A stretch of 64,000 nucleotides of DNA from CAVTAV01 sp963732795 (GTDB lineage Bacteria; Pseudomonadota; Alphaproteobacteria; CAVTAV01). The position numbers were made by a program, and so were the translations under genes. This document shows positions 1 through 7,440 of the stretch, piece after piece. The notes beneath the pieces were generated by a model. That model searched no databases and was not told where the DNA came from. It saw only the letters and a list, made by a program, of their open reading frames with translations. The DNA is taken from the NCBI GenBank assembly GCA_963732795.1, contig CAVTAV010000006.1, positions 124,001-188,000 of the forward strand. Reading direction: 5' to 3'. Each line of letters opens with the position of its first letter. The first letter of the stretch is position 1.

Positions 1-77
1 GCGATGGTCGCGAAGCTTTCGCTCGGCTGCCCGTCGCCGATCTTCAACAGAAACGCGCGGCCTTTCTCGGCTGCCAT
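1..77 (-). CDS. Phage/GTA major tail protein, N-terminal fragment
   Basis: Only the first 25 or so codons are inside the window; the gene runs off the left edge. The visible start, MAAEKGRAFLLKIGDG, is the usual opening of TP901-1-type major tail proteins in alphaproteobacterial prophages and gene transfer agents, which polymerise into the tail tube. A GAGGAG ribosome binding site lies just upstream of the ATG. It follows the DUF3168 gene by 18 bases in the same direction, which is the expected late-operon position. The identification rests on the short N-terminus and the context. Confidence 0.75.
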   Translation of the reverse strand, partial: MAAEKGRAFLLKIGDGQPSESFATI

Positions 78-95
78 AATGGATCTCCTCGGTGT

Positions 96-500
96 TTAGG
101 GAAGCGCGCGGGTGACGGCGCGATAGCGTTGGATGCCGTGAAAGGTCAGGCCGTCCGCATCGAGTAGGGTCTGGGCAAAATCGAAGCGGAGATCGACCAG
201 CTCCTGCCCTTCGACATCCAACGCCGCACCGTTCAGCACGCCGTACAGAAGCGCCATGATCTCCTTGGTCTCCTTGCGACCCCGGGCGCCCGACCAGATA
301 TGCAACGTCACGTCATGCACCTGGCCGTCGAAGGTCTTGGACGACCAGTCGGTGACCGTGGTCTCGCCAAGGGTCACATAGGGAAAGGCGGTGTCCGCCG
401 GGACATGGTCATAGACGCCGCTGACCGCCGCCATCAGCCCGGCATTTCCCGTCAGCGCCGCGTAGACCGCCTGCTGCAGGGGCCAAGTGGCGTCGCTCAT
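96..500 (-). CDS. DUF3168 tail-completion protein
   Basis: A 134-residue protein of the DUF3168 family. Members sit between HK97 gp10-like and major tail protein genes and act at the head-proximal end of the tail tube (tail terminator or completion role, by family knowledge). The sequence shows LQQAVYAAL near the N-terminus and a central FPYVTLGE segment followed by a VTLHIWS strand, both typical of the family. The start codon overlaps the stop of the upstream gp10-like gene by four bases, so translation is probably coupled. No frame problem is seen. Confidence 0.88.
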   Translation of the reverse strand: MSDATWPLQQAVYAALTGNAGLMAAVSGVYDHVPADTAFPYVTLGETTVTDWSSKTFDGQVHDVTLHIWSGARGRKETKEIMALLYGVLNGAALDVEGQELVDLRFDFAQTLLDADGLTFHGIQRYRAVTRALP

Positions 501-877
501 AGGGCGCTCCCGAGCGCGGCGGCGATATCCTCGCGAATACGCGCGGCGTTGGCGGCAAAGGCAGGCCCGAGAAAGGGCTGGGCCGGCATCCGAATCGTGC
601 CGAATTCGACGTAAGGCGCATACGGAGCGAGCGCGCCGCCGGCAGAGACCGTGCCGCTCAAGCCGTCATTCGCAAGGTCGGTCGTGATGCTGGCGGCCAG
701 CTTACTCGGGCCGGGGCGGTCCGGATCGCGCAGCGCCGCGACATTGGCGCGGGCACCCGCCGCGATCCGATCGAGCCCTTTGGCGATCGCCTCTTCGACA
801 GCCGTTTTCGCGCCGGAGTCCAGTCCCGCGAGGCGCGGGCGGGCGGGTGATTCCTCTAAGACATCGAGCGTGATCAC
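497..877 (-). CDS. HK97 gp10-like head-tail protein
   Basis: About 126 residues, matching HK97 gp10-type proteins that connect the head to the tail. The characteristic motif APYAPYVEFGT precedes MPAQPFLGPAF, where the family normally reads YVEFGT then P-A-xPF. I chose the GTG at 877 because it overlaps the stop of the upstream gene (GTGA) and has an AGAGGA ribosome binding site at normal spacing. The in-frame ATG at 898 has no such site. The gene is part of the minus-strand virion operon and its neighbours are in canonical order. Confidence 0.85.
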   Translation of the reverse strand: MITLDVLEESPARPRLAGLDSGAKTAVEEAIAKGLDRIAAGARANVAALRDPDRPGPSKLAASITTDLANDGLSGTVSAGGALAPYAPYVEFGTIRMPAQPFLGPAFAANAARIREDIAAALGSAL

Positions 878-1206
878 GGCGTCGTCCTCTCTTCGCATCG
901 AAGCGTCAGAAATGCGTTGCGCTCGCCCGGATTTACGATGCCCAGGATGTAGAGCGCGCGGCCGTCATGGATGATCCGTTGGCTCGGCTGGACGCCGAAG
1001 CGATAGCGGATCGTCACCTCATGCGTGACCCAGTGCCGGCGCTGCTCGCCGAGCGCGACCTCGACCCCGGCGACGGGCTGTACATCGGCCCAGATCTCGG
1101 CGAGATCGGACCAGGATTCCTCGAACCCGCCGCCCCCGTCGCCGGCGAGCGCGAGACCCTGCAGCCTTACCCGGTGGCGGAGATCGCCAATCGCGACCCG
1201 GTCCAT
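874..1206 (-). CDS. Head-tail adaptor (head closure) protein
   Basis: A protein of about 110 residues of the phage head-tail joining family (SPP1 gp16 / HK97 gp9 type). It begins MDRVAIGDLRHRV, contains the WADVQPV segment, and has the THEVTIRYR and LYILGIVNPGERN strands that mark this family. The chosen ATG at 1206 overlaps the upstream TAA by one base and has a GAGG ribosome binding site; a longer version from 1239 lacks one. The product would plug the portal-connector channel and join the tail. Order and overlaps with neighbours are those of a virion module. Confidence 0.85.
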   Translation of the reverse strand: MDRVAIGDLRHRVRLQGLALAGDGGGGFEESWSDLAEIWADVQPVAGVEVALGEQRRHWVTHEVTIRYRFGVQPSQRIIHDGRALYILGIVNPGERNAFLTLRCEERTTP

Positions 1207-1820
1207 TACGCAAGCCTCATCAGGCGGAACGGCCGCCAAAACGACGCGGCCCCGATCGGCAGCGACGGCAATACCGAGTTCCAGGCCTCGCCCTCGCGGT
1301 GCTCGAACCAGAAGGCGATCAGCGCCAGAAGGCCCTGGCGGATCGGTTCGGGCACATCCGTTCCGGCATCGCCGTAGCCGGCGAGATAATCGATCTCGAC
1401 GGCATCCGTCGCGCGCACGCCCCTCGGCCAGCTCTGGCCCTGGCGCAGCACCAGCCTTGCCCGGTCGTTCGAGCCGTTGGCGAGCCGATAGACGTCCGTA
1501 TCGACGACCGTCGCCTGATCGTCCTCGTCATAGACCGTGACCGCGGCGATGGATTGCACCGGCGGCCGGGCCAGGTCGATGATCCTGGGACCCGCGCTCC
1601 ACGGCCCCGCCGCCTCCTCCGGCCAACGGTCGAAAGCGAGGCGGAGGGTCTGGGTGATCAGCGATCGGCCGAGATAGAATTCGGCAGTCCCGACCGCGCC
1701 CGCGATCATGGCGGTCACCAGAGCGTCCTCGGTATCGTCATCCACTCTGAGATGCGCCTTGACCTCCGCCAGAGACACGGGCGTATCGGCCGGCGCCGTC
1801 ACCACCAACGGCTCGTTCAT
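1206..1820 (-). CDS. Head-tail connector protein (gp6-like)
   Basis: A 204-residue protein of the phage gp6-like/phiE125 gp8 connector group. It starts MNEPLVVTAPADTPVSL, with the usual VSLAEVKAHLRVDDD segment in which helices of these adaptors begin, and has a central FDRWP strand. The C-terminal PEPIRQGLLALIAFWFEHRE helix is typical of the family. It forms the dodecameric ring under the portal. I use the ATG at 1820, with GGAG upstream, rather than the TTG at 1829. The gene lies after the spike-fibre gene and before the adaptor, so the spike module has been set between capsid and connector genes. Confidence 0.85.
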   Translation of the reverse strand: MNEPLVVTAPADTPVSLAEVKAHLRVDDDTEDALVTAMIAGAVGTAEFYLGRSLITQTLRLAFDRWPEEAAGPWSAGPRIIDLARPPVQSIAAVTVYDEDDQATVVDTDVYRLANGSNDRARLVLRQGQSWPRGVRATDAVEIDYLAGYGDAGTDVPEPIRQGLLALIAFWFEHREGEAWNSVLPSLPIGAASFWRPFRLMRLA

Positions 1821-1851
1821 CGCGATCAACTCCGGATTTTCGAATTGGGCG

Positions 1852-4218
1852 TCAGAGGCCCAGGGTCATGCCGACGGCCAGGCGCCGCGCGCCGATCTGC
1901 GCGCTCGACGGCGTCCCGACAGGAAGGCCGTTCGCATAAAGGAGCGGCAGGGCAAGCGCCGTTTCGTCCTTGACCTCACCTGTGATGTCCGGGCTCTCGC
2001 CATATTGATAGCGGAGCGTCACCACGCCGCCGGGCGCGGCCGCGAGCTCGAGGGCGATCGTGTTCGCATCCTCCCGCGCCGCCGAGGTGATGGTGACGGG
2101 CGTACCGTCGTCCAGCACCTCGAAGCCGGTGATGCCGCTCGCCGGCGTGAAGTCGCCCCCGCCGTCATGCTCGATTCTCACATGGACGGTCGTGCCGTCG
2201 ATCGTGGCGGAGCTGATGCGCGGACCGGCGCCGCCGTAACCCGCGGCCCCGAGCAGATAGAGGATGCTCTGCGCGAAGCGCTGCCCGGCCGTGGCATAGC
2301 CGGCGGCGGACATGTGGATGATGTCGCCGCCGCGATCGACATCGACGTAATTGGCCGAGAGATGGGCGCCCGCGGTCTCGTCGCAGAACTCGACATGGGC
2401 GTCCTTGATCGCCTGCCAGGTCGCATCGGTCTCGGTCGAAAAAGGCGGCGTCAGGATCGTGCTGAGAAGCCCGACCAGGAAAGGCAGCTCGGCGGCGCTG
2501 CGCCCGGTCGCGGCCAGGCATTGGGCATAGACGGCGGCGAGGCTCGCTTTGTAGGACGCCTTGGTCGTGCCGGCGATTGCGTCGGACTCGCCCTGATGCC
2601 ACAGCACGAATTCGCAGTCGCCGCCGGCCGCATTCGAGCCGGCCAGGGCCGAGGTCCAGCTCGAGCCCGGATCCCAGGTGCCGATGGCGGTGCCGTCGAT
2701 CGCATATTCGACGAGGCCGACCGGCACGCCGAGCGCGTCGTTGAGCGCGTTTCCCAGAGTGATCAACCCGTTGCCCGCCGGGGCCGCCCACAAGCCGCCG
2801 TTATGCATGGAGATGTCGGCATTCGCGGCGGGCGGCGAGGAGGACGTCGTCCGCATATGGTTCATGTTCGACTGGCCGATCATGAACACGTTGACACCCA
2901 CGCCCCAGCGATTGGTCCCGCCGAACAGCGGCGCGCCGCCGCCCGCGAAGCGCAGGTCGATATTGTACCAGCCGCCCTGGGGCACTTCGATCTCGCCGGA
3001 GAACGTGCCGCCGGAGGGCGCATCGTCCAGGGTCTGCCAGTCGAGGCCCGTGACCGGCGTGTCCGTGCCGTTCTCGACGACGCGGATCTCGATCGCGGTC
3101 GGACTGCCGGTATAGGTCCCGGCGATCGTGACCGATTTCGACGTCCCGCCCGCGGCCCGCTGGATGACCTGGCCGTCCGCGAAATCGGCGAAAGAGATCG
3201 CGTCGCTGACCGTATCGTTGACGTCGATCGTGACCGTCGCGTCATCGGTGTTCGAGGCGTCGTCGGTCACCTCGACCGTCAGGTCGAAGCTGTTGCCGCC
3301 CTCGCCCGTCAGATCGTCCGCGACCGTGATCTCGCCCGTCGCCGAATCGATGGCGAACAGGCCGGCCTCGTTGCCGGCGGTGATGGCGTAGCTGTAGGGC
3401 TCGGTCCCGCCGGTCGCCGCGACGGTCCCAACGGGATCGTCCACCGCGGCCGTGTCGTCGATGCTGAAGCTGTCGTCATCGAGCGCGAGCGCCGCGCCGG
3501 CCACGACCGCCCATTTGTTGTTGAAGTAGTCGAACAGGTCGGCAATGTCGCTCGACGACAACACCGTGTTGAAGATCGCAACCTCGGCGAGATAGAGGTC
3601 GGCGTCATTGGCGTACCAGCCGAGATTGAAGTTGTTCTCGAGAAGGGCGAGTCCTGCTCCGATATTGACGGTATCGGGCGTATCGTCCACGCCGTTGATG
3701 TTGTAGGTGACGGTCTTATCGCCGGTCCCCGAATCATACGAGATCGTGACGATGACGATGTAATAGCTGCCGAGATCGAGGGCGGCATCGGATTCGGTGC
3801 GGTCGCTGCCGCCGGTGCCGCCGACATTGACGGCGATCTCCGTCGTCGCATCGTTCACGAGCCAGACGATCTGGCCGTAGCTGGAGCCGCTCGAATTGCC
3901 CATGCTGAGCGTGCAGCCTTTGGCGGCGTCCTCATAGCGCACGACGAACGCGAAACTGCGCGTGGTCGTGTTGCCGCCGCACATCGCGCTGGTATAGCGG
4001 AGCCGATTGGAGCTGCCGGGCGTGAACCGCAGCGCATCCAACCCGTTCTGCGCCGCGCTGGCGACGGTGAGCCCGGCGGGCGCGCCGGTGGCATTGTAGC
4101 TATTGCCGGACTTGTCCTGCCACTGGGTGACCTGGCCGCCGGAGAGCGTGATCGTTGTGGCGTCCGACGCGTCGTACCACGCGCGGCAGCCGGCAATGTC
4201 GGTGGGATCGGTGATCAT
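1852..4218 (-). CDS. Head-spike fibre-like protein with LamG, cadherin-like and SGNH esterase domains
   Basis: About 788 residues. The N-terminal 220 residues resemble the LamG/concanavalin-like domain of alphaproteobacterial spike fibres (CRAWYDASDATT, QWQDKSGNSYNAT). A cadherin-like repeat follows (SYAITAGNEAGLFAIDS, DLTVEVTDDASN). The C-terminal half is an SGNH/sialate O-acetylesterase domain: GQSN in block I, WHQGESD in block III, and a late DIIHMSAAGY block with the catalytic His. This suggests a receptor-binding spike that removes O-acetyl groups from surface polysaccharide. By position after a spike-base gene it corresponds to the GTA head-spike fibre GhsB (rcc01080); the function is inferred. 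The ATG at 4218 is chosen; the upstream extension reads into a hairpin repeat. Confidence 0.75.
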   Translation of the reverse strand: MITDPTDIAGCRAWYDASDATTITLSGGQVTQWQDKSGNSYNATGAPAGLTVASAAQNGLDALRFTPGSSNRLRYTSAMCGGNTTTRSFAFVVRYEDAAKGCTLSMGNSSGSSYGQIVWLVNDATTEIAVNVGGTGGSDRTESDAALDLGSYYIVIVTISYDSGTGDKTVTYNINGVDDTPDTVNIGAGLALLENNFNLGWYANDADLYLAEVAIFNTVLSSSDIADLFDYFNNKWAVVAGAALALDDDSFSIDDTAAVDDPVGTVAATGGTEPYSYAITAGNEAGLFAIDSATGEITVADDLTGEGGNSFDLTVEVTDDASNTDDATVTIDVNDTVSDAISFADFADGQVIQRAAGGTSKSVTIAGTYTGSPTAIEIRVVENGTDTPVTGLDWQTLDDAPSGGTFSGEIEVPQGGWYNIDLRFAGGGAPLFGGTNRWGVGVNVFMIGQSNMNHMRTTSSSPPAANADISMHNGGLWAAPAGNGLITLGNALNDALGVPVGLVEYAIDGTAIGTWDPGSSWTSALAGSNAAGGDCEFVLWHQGESDAIAGTTKASYKASLAAVYAQCLAATGRSAAELPFLVGLLSTILTPPFSTETDATWQAIKDAHVEFCDETAGAHLSANYVDVDRGGDIIHMSAAGYATAGQRFAQSILYLLGAAGYGGAGPRISSATIDGTTVHVRIEHDGGGDFTPASGITGFEVLDDGTPVTITSAAREDANTIALELAAAPGGVVTLRYQYGESPDITGEVKDETALALPLLYANGLPVGTPSSAQIGARRLAVGMTLGL

Positions 4219-4253
4219 CTGGAAATCTGAAATCTGAAATCTGAGGACGGAAG

Positions 4254-4293
4254 TCGGAACTCGGTAGCCGAAAGCCGGTTTTCCGAGTTCCGA
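4254..4293. repeat. Palindromic intercistronic element, copy 1
   Basis: A perfect 11-base stem, TCGGAACTCGG and CCGAGTTCCGA, with an 18-base loop, lies between the spike-base and spike-fibre genes. It is preceded on the plus strand by three tandem GAAATCT-type units (about 4222-4243). It shares the core GGAAGTCxGAACTC with the second copy at 4602-4642. It could act in mRNA processing or stability between these two cistrons. It has no T-tract, so it is not an obvious terminator. Confidence 0.7.
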
Positions 4294-4300
4294 TCTCTGA

Positions 4301-4567
4301 TCAGTACAGGCCGACGATGTCGGCCGCGGTCGTGCCCGAGGCGCGCACACGGGCGACCCGGAGGGGGAGCACCGCGCCCGACGGCACGCCGACGAAGCTC
4401 ACGGCGGCAGAATCGCCTTTGAGAATGACGGACAGGTCGCCGCCGGTGCCGACATAGAGCCCGCGCGTCACCACCGCGAGATCGGCGCCGTCATCGGGCG
4501 TGACCGCGAAAGCATGGCCCGCCGGCCCCGCCAGCCCCGGCGAGGTCGTCGAAAAAGGATCAGTCAT
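4301..4567 (-). CDS. Head-spike base protein (RCAP_Rcc01079/GhsA-like)
   Basis: A small protein of about 88 residues matching the spike-base family named after Rhodobacter capsulatus rcc01079 (GhsA), which anchors the GTA head spike to the capsid. Diagnostic stretches are HAFAVTPDDGADL, VTRGLYVGTGGDL and GVPSGAVLPLRVARV. The ATG at 4567 has GGAG about ten bases upstream and is preferred over an earlier in-frame start. The gene sits between the capsid gene and the large spike-fibre gene and is bracketed by two related hairpin repeats. Its role as the capsid-side anchor of the neighbouring fibre is inferred from family and position. Confidence 0.82.
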   Translation of the reverse strand: MTDPFSTTSPGLAGPAGHAFAVTPDDGADLAVVTRGLYVGTGGDLSVILKGDSAAVSFVGVPSGAVLPLRVARVRASGTTAADIVGLY

Positions 4568-4601
4568 GAGGAACAACTCCGTTGTCTGAACTCAGAAATC
4601 A

Positions 4602-4642
4602 GAAATCGGAAGTCAGAACTCCGGTTTCCGACTTCCGATTTC
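4602..4642. repeat. Palindromic intercistronic element, copy 2
   Basis: A near-perfect 17-base stem (GAAATCGGAAGTCAGAA against TTCCGACTTCCGATTTC, one mismatch) with a six-base CTCCGG loop, lying between the capsid stop codon and the spike-base gene. It is related in sequence to the copy at 4254-4293, so the spike-base gene is flanked by two members of one repeat family. A strong RNA hairpin would form on either strand. Confidence 0.75.
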
Positions 4643-4653
4643 CGAGCTTTGCG

Positions 4654-5884
4654 TCAGCTTGCCGCGAATTTCAGCAGCTTGATCGCTTCCGAGTTCACCA
4701 CGCCGCCGCCGACGCGCTTGGTGGCGTAGAAATGGACGAAGGGCTTGTTGGTGAAGGGATCGCGCAGGATCCGGGTCGCCATGCGATCGGTGATCGTATA
4801 GCCGCGCTCGAAATTGCCGAATGCGACCGAAAGCGAATTCGCGCCCTTGTCCGGCATGTCCGCCGCCTCGATCGCGCGGTAGCCGAGCAGGCTCGCCGGC
4901 TGGCCGTCGGCAAGGCCGGGCCGCCAGAGATAATTGCCGTCGCACATCCTTGAACTTGCGGATCTCGGCGACGAGGTTGGTGTTCATCGACGAACGCCGC
5001 CGAGGCTCGATAGCCGGCCCGGAGCGCATAGACGAGATCGAGCAGGATGTCGGTCGGATCGCTTCGCCGGCCAGTCGCCCGCGACGCCGGTCGGGACATA
5101 TTGCAGCGAGCCGAAGGCCCGCGTGCCGTCGGCTTCGTCGGTCGCCGTGTAAGCTCAGGAAGCCCTTGGGCTTGTTGGTGCCGTTGCCGTTGACGAAGGC
5201 CGCGCCTTCCTGGGCGGCGAATTCCGTGGTCAGCTCCTCGGCGAGCCAGTCCTCGACATTGAAATAGGCGTCGTCGAGCATGGCCTGGGTCGCCGCCGGA
5301 TTGGCGTAGATCTCGCCCAGCGGCGGCGCGACCTCGCTGAACTGCGGCGTATCGGTCTCGGCCCGCGCGTCGCTCTCGCCGACCCAGCCCGAAGTCGCGC
5401 CGCCGAGATTGACCAGCTTCTTATAGGCCGAGGTGCCGATCTGGACGACATTGGCGACCGACCGGATCGGCGAAGCCTCGACAAGAAGCTTCTCGATCGA
5501 CCCGTCCAGCGCCTCCGGAACGGCATAGCCGCCATCGGCATCGCTACCGGTGGACAAGGCTTTGGCTTCGAGCGCCTGCAAGCCGGTCTCGATGCCCTTG
5601 CGGACGAAGCGGTCGAAGAACGCCGCCTTGTGCTCGGTCGTCGCCGGATCGCCGCCCGTAACGGACGGGCGGCCGGCCGCGACGAACAGTCGGTCGACAT
5701 TGCCCTGCAGGGCCGAGACGTCGCGGCTCAGCCGGTCGACCTTCTGGTCGAGCACGACGTCGCCGCGGCCGGGCTTGGCCTTGGTGCGCAGGTCGTTGGC
5801 TTCCTTGAAGGCCTCGAAGGCCTGGCCGAGATCGTCGACCGCGCGCTTGATCTCGGCGACGCTCGGCTGTGTATGAGTGGTCAT
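4654..5884 (-). CDS. Major capsid protein, HK97 fold (frame broken four times)
   Basis: After removing four extra bases (near 5152, 5064, 4988 and 4942) this reads as a 408-residue HK97-type capsid protein. The first 110 residues are a coiled-coil scaffold segment (delta domain) normally cut off by the prohead protease. The shell domain follows, with GSDADGGYAVPEALDG, SGWVGESDARAETDTP, the GFLSY strand, LLDLVYALRAGYRASAAF, KFKDVDGNYLW, and the C-terminal FTNKPFVHFYATKRVGGGV. These are the strongest GTA/HK97 capsid signatures. The start ATG has a GGAGATC ribosome binding site. An automatic annotation would call it a frameshifted pseudogene; I infer an intact gene because the reconstructed frame retains the family motifs. 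Confidence 0.88.
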
Positions 5885-5910
5885 GGGACTTGATCTCCTC
5901 GATGGTCGAT

Positions 5911-6585
5911 TCAGGATGGAGGGCGCAACCGGTCGGTGGCGCGCCGAATGCTGGTGAGAAGCTCGGCGAGACCGGGGGCGGGATCGGTTCGGCCGGCATC
6001 CCGCCGGCGCGGCAGACCCGGAAAGCCCCCGGCCGCAATCGCCTTCGCTTGTGAGCGCGAGAAGCCGCCTGCATCCCGCAGAAAGCTCTCGAACTGCCGG
6101 AGAGTCGCGATGGCGCCCGCCTTGACGCGGCGCACCCTTGCGGCCTCCTGCATGGGAAAGGTGACGAGGGAGATCTCCCAGAGGTCGACCTCCTTCAAGG
6201 TTCGGATGCCGGTCGCGGCATCCAAGGTCGCGGCGATGGTCTTGTAGCCGATCGACAAGCCGTCGATCGCGCCGATCCTTATCAGCGCCAACGCCTCCCG
6301 CGCCCGCTGCACGTCCAAGAGAAGCCGTCCGCGCACATGAAGCCCGCGCGCGTCCTCGGCGATGGTCTCGAACACACCGATAGGCTCGGCCGGATCGTGC
6401 TGCCAGAGAAGCTTGATCGAGGCGATCCCTCCTTCTGCAATCGAGCGACGGAACGCGCCGGGCGCCACCACGTCGCGGCCCTGGTCGACCCGGTTGAAGA
6501 TCGCGGCGTAGCCCTCGAACCGTCCGGCTTCGTCGACATGATCGATAGCCGCCGGTTTCAGGCGCTTGGTCTCGACGTCGTTCAA
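5911..6585 (-). CDS. Prohead maturation protease, HK97 family
   Basis: A 224-residue capsid maturation protease (family U35/S78). It contains the typical N-terminal EGYAAIFNRVDQGRDVVAPGAF segment, the central KLLWQHDPAEPIG strand with the catalytic His, and the DGLSIGYKT and EVDLWEISLVTFPM motifs, where the family's catalytic Ser (LSIGY) is found. It would cleave the capsid delta domain during head assembly. It lies directly upstream of the capsid gene, the conserved HK97/GTA order. The C-terminal 70 residues are basic and low in conservation, as is common in the family. Confidence 0.92.
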   Translation of the reverse strand: MNDVETKRLKPAAIDHVDEAGRFEGYAAIFNRVDQGRDVVAPGAFRRSIAEGGIASIKLLWQHDPAEPIGVFETIAEDARGLHVRGRLLLDVQRAREALALIRIGAIDGLSIGYKTIAATLDAATGIRTLKEVDLWEISLVTFPMQEAARVRRVKAGAIATLRQFESFLRDAGGFSRSQAKAIAAGGFPGLPRRRDAGRTDPAPGLAELLTSIRRATDRLRPPS

Positions 6586-6597
6586 GAGAAATCTCCA

Positions 6598-6873
6598 TCA
6601 GATACCGAAAGCATGGCCGAGCGCGATCAGCTTGAGCTTGACCGCGAGGCCGATGGCGATGGCGGTCAAGGCCGCCCGGATGAGCCAGCGTACCGCGGTC
6701 TGCCGGGCCGTCAGCTTGGTATCCCGCCAGGCGTCAAGAAGGGTCCGCAGCTCGGCGATGTCGGCCCCGGCGTGCTCGTCCTGAAGCCCGCAACGGGCGA
6801 GGGCTTTGGAAGCGCCCTGCTCGCTCGCCTCTTCGAGAAGAGCTCGCAAGGCGTCGTCGGGAAGATCGGTCAT
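6598..6873 (-). CDS. Small membrane protein, DUF6127-like
   Basis: About 91 residues with an acidic helical N-terminal half (LPDDALRALLEEASEQGAS, CGLQDEHAGADIAELRTLL) and one C-terminal transmembrane segment (about residues 65-84, AALTAIAIGLAVKL). It resembles the DUF6127-like proteins that GTA-like clusters encode between the portal and protease genes (compare RcGTA orfg3.5). The function is unknown. Its ATG overlaps the stop of the spanin-like lipoprotein gene (ATGA). I name the family from memory; a profile search would settle it. Confidence 0.65.
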   Translation of the reverse strand: MTDLPDDALRALLEEASEQGASKALARCGLQDEHAGADIAELRTLLDAWRDTKLTARQTAVRWLIRAALTAIAIGLAVKLKLIALGHAFGI

Positions 6874-7067
6874 CGGCAATAGGCTTTGACCTTGAGGTTA
6901 TGGGCAGTGATCGCTTCGAGCGTATCGCGGCTGACATGGTCGTCGGGGCTGAGCACGATCCGGCGCACCCAGGAACATTCAGTCGAGGGACTCGTCGTAC
7001 AGCCGCTCAAGCTCGTGGTCAGAAGCAGCATGGACGCGCTCGTCCACATCGAGAGCTTCCTGCGCAT
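6870..7067 (-). CDS. Outer-membrane spanin-like lipoprotein (Rz1 type)
   Basis: A 65-residue lipoprotein whose start lies inside the preceding i-spanin-like gene in another frame, as Rz1 lies inside or over Rz. The signal peptide MRRKLSMWTSASMLLLTTSLSGC ends in a clear LSGC lipobox with Cys23. The mature part carries the pattern seen in many phage o-spanin candidates: ECSW, then RRIVLSPDDHVSRDT, then AHN and a C-terminal YC. With the i-spanin it would bridge the periplasm and fuse inner and outer membranes at lysis. The call combines the nested architecture, the lipobox and the motif pattern; no experimental homologue was checked. Confidence 0.7.
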   Translation of the reverse strand: MRRKLSMWTSASMLLLTTSLSGCTTSPSTECSWVRRIVLSPDDHVSRDTLEAITAHNLKVKAYCR

Positions 7068-7218
7068 GGTCGCTCGCCTTCTCCGCGATCCGCCGCCTGG
7101 CGCGCGACTCTCCGGCCCGGAAGACCGCCCGGAAAAAGAGGCCGGCGAGGACAATGGTCAGTCCTGCGCCGGCCAGTTTCAGGGAGGTCGCGCTGAAAAG
7201 GGAAAGTCCGGGGATCAC
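6979..7218 (-). CDS. Inner-membrane spanin-like protein (Rz type)
   Basis: A 79-residue protein with one N-terminal transmembrane helix (about residues 10-32) and a charged helical periplasmic tail (RARRRIAEKASDHAQEALDV, ERVHAASDHELERLY), the layout of an i-spanin. Its GTG start overlaps the stop of the holin-like gene by four bases, and the lipoprotein gene is nested over its 3-prime half. The three genes together look like a lysis cassette, although no endolysin gene is visible in the window. Function is inferred from topology and arrangement. Confidence 0.62.
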   Translation of the reverse strand: MIPGLSLFSATSLKLAGAGLTIVLAGLFFRAVFRAGESRARRRIAEKASDHAQEALDVDERVHAASDHELERLYDESLD

Positions 7219-7430
7219 GCGCCGGAGCTGGACGAGTTCGGGCCGGAGGAATCCGTCGAGGCCGCGCCGGTCTCCTTGCGGACGATGCCGATCACGAAAG
7301 CGATCGCCGCCGCGACATTGGCGAGATGCTGGTAGAGCTCGCTCGGAACATGGAGCCCGAACAGCACCAGAAAGCCGCCGATCGCGGCCCAGGACGAAGC
7401 TTCGGAAAAGCGCGCAAGAATCTGTTTCAT
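7215..7430 (-). CDS. Holin-like small membrane protein
   Basis: A 71-residue protein with two hydrophobic segments (WAAIGGFLVLFGLHV and HLANVAAAIAFVIGIV) separated by a short polar turn, and a Ser-rich hydrophilic tail (SSGPNSSSSGA). Size, topology and its place before the spanin pair suggest a holin-type pore former, but no family-specific motif is visible. It follows the portal gene in the same direction by ten bases. Another possibility is an unrelated phage membrane protein. Confidence 0.5.
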   Translation of the reverse strand: MKQILARFSEASSWAAIGGFLVLFGLHVPSELYQHLANVAAAIAFVIGIVRKETGAASTDSSGPNSSSSGA

Positions 7431-7440
7431 CTGTCGTTCC

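Noticed and set aside
1708..4230. Very long plus-strand open frame opposite the spike-fibre gene
   Set aside because: It is antisense to a gene with clear LamG and SGNH motifs; its translation is Arg/Gly-rich without any family signal and has no ribosome binding site.
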